A DNA stretch of 5,849 nucleotides from Nitrosopumilales archaeon (lineage in GTDB: Archaea; Thermoproteota; Nitrososphaeria; Nitrososphaerales; Nitrosopumilaceae): NCBI GenBank assembly GCA_016838795.1, contig JAEHKQ010000107.1, forward strand, positions 1 to 5,849. Reading direction: 5' to 3'. This document shows positions 5,514 through 5,849 of this stretch, piece after piece. Under the pieces are notes generated by a model. It saw only the letters and a program-made list of their open reading frames with translations, was not told the DNA's origin and did no database searches. The translations under genes were made by a program, and so were the position numbers. How positions within the stretch are numbered: the first letter of the stretch is position 1; each line of letters starts with the position of its first letter.

Positions 5514-5849
5514 ATGGCCTATTCAAAAATATTGAAAAGAATTAGAAACGAGAAGACTAATTATCGTAAAAGAAAAGCAATGCTGATGGGTAAACGAGAT
5601 TTTGTAACTGTACAAATCTCTAATGAAAATACTCAGGTTCAGATTCACAAGCCTGAAATGTCAGGCGATAAAGTTATCGCTTCGGCCCATTCAAGATACT
5701 TGCTTGCGAAGGGTTGGAAGGGTTCAAGAAAGAGCATTCCAGCAGCATATCTTACTGGTTATCTAGCTGGGAAAAAGGCAATTGGTCAAGGCGCAAAAAA
5801 TGCCATTATGTATAGTGGAACAAGAAAATATACTCAAAGAATGGCCGCT
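5514..5849 (+). CDS. rpl18: Large-subunit ribosomal protein uL18 (L18), N-terminal part
   Basis: uL18 binds 5S rRNA and helps fix it to the central protuberance of the large ribosomal subunit. The window holds 112 codons and the frame is still open at the edge; archaeal L18 proteins usually run to about 160-200 residues. Archaeal-type motifs are clear: EKTNYRKRKAML (13-24), IASAHSRYLLAKGWKG (55-70) and IPAAYLTGYLAGKKAI (75-90). The N-terminus is basic and somewhat short. The ATG is 23 nt after a TATA box, supporting this start. In many archaea L18 lies within the spc ribosomal operon after L19e, but here argF precedes it and a promoter stands in front, so a separate transcript, probably continuing into further ribosomal genes, begins here. 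That continuation is inferred. Confidence 0.93.
   Translation, partial: MAYSKILKRIRNEKTNYRKRKAMLMGKRDFVTVQISNENTQVQIHKPEMSGDKVIASAHSRYLLAKGWKGSRKSIPAAYLTGYLAGKKAIGQGAKNAIMYSGTRKYTQRMAA

Noticed and set aside
1..5849. CRISPR arrays, insertion sequences, tRNA or rRNA genes
   Set aside because: No regularly spaced repeats, transposase motifs or terminal inverted repeats, or cloverleaf-like sequences were seen; the window is filled by six genes with short gaps.

Overview
The window looks like an AT-rich chromosomal segment of a mesophilic, marine-type ammonia-oxidising archaeon (Nitrosopumilus-like Thaumarchaeota/Nitrososphaerota). The archaeal assignment rests on three genes: an archaeal-type prefoldin alpha subunit, an FtsY signal-recognition-particle receptor directly downstream of it, and an archaeal uL18. 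It is supported by TATA boxes placed so that transcripts would begin at, or within a few bases of, the start codon. The genus-level guess is an inference from protein style and base composition; no search was run.

Layout. (1) Positions 1-80 hold the last codons of a plus-strand gene, probably ATP-type phosphoenolpyruvate carboxykinase (pckA). (2) Positions 77-2104, minus strand, hold a membrane-anchored extracellular subtilase (S8 family with a PA insert); its stop codon overlaps the pckA stop tail to tail. (3) A 64-bp divergent promoter region (2105-2168) separates the protease from a plus-strand Mn/Fe superoxide dismutase (about 2169-2801), which is followed by a T-rich terminator. (4) A TATA box at 2841-2847 drives pfdA (2871-3290) and ftsY (3302-4510), 11 bp apart and almost certainly co-transcribed. 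(5) A carbamoyltransferase resembling ornithine carbamoyltransferase (argF, about 4570-5481) follows on the same strand with no T-rich terminator before it. (6) A second TATA box, with the same sequence and spacing as that of pfdA, precedes the ribosomal protein gene rpl18 (5514 to the window edge).

How the genes work together. Most are housekeeping genes for protein biogenesis: prefoldin holds nascent chains, FtsY docks ribosome-nascent chain complexes at the membrane, and uL18 is part of the large subunit. Beside them sit metabolic genes (PEP formation, citrulline/arginine synthesis), oxidative-stress defence (SOD) and surface proteolysis (subtilase). Coding density is high, no gene-free stretch exceeds about 70 bp, and I see no mobile element, CRISPR array, tRNA or rRNA.

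I found no convincing new multi-gene system. The points most worth a second look are a long C-terminal extension on FtsY, an altered ornithine-binding loop in the carbamoyltransferase, a subtilase with almost no room for a propeptide and a hydrophobic anchor at each end, and two promoters with identical geometry that imply leaderless mRNAs.
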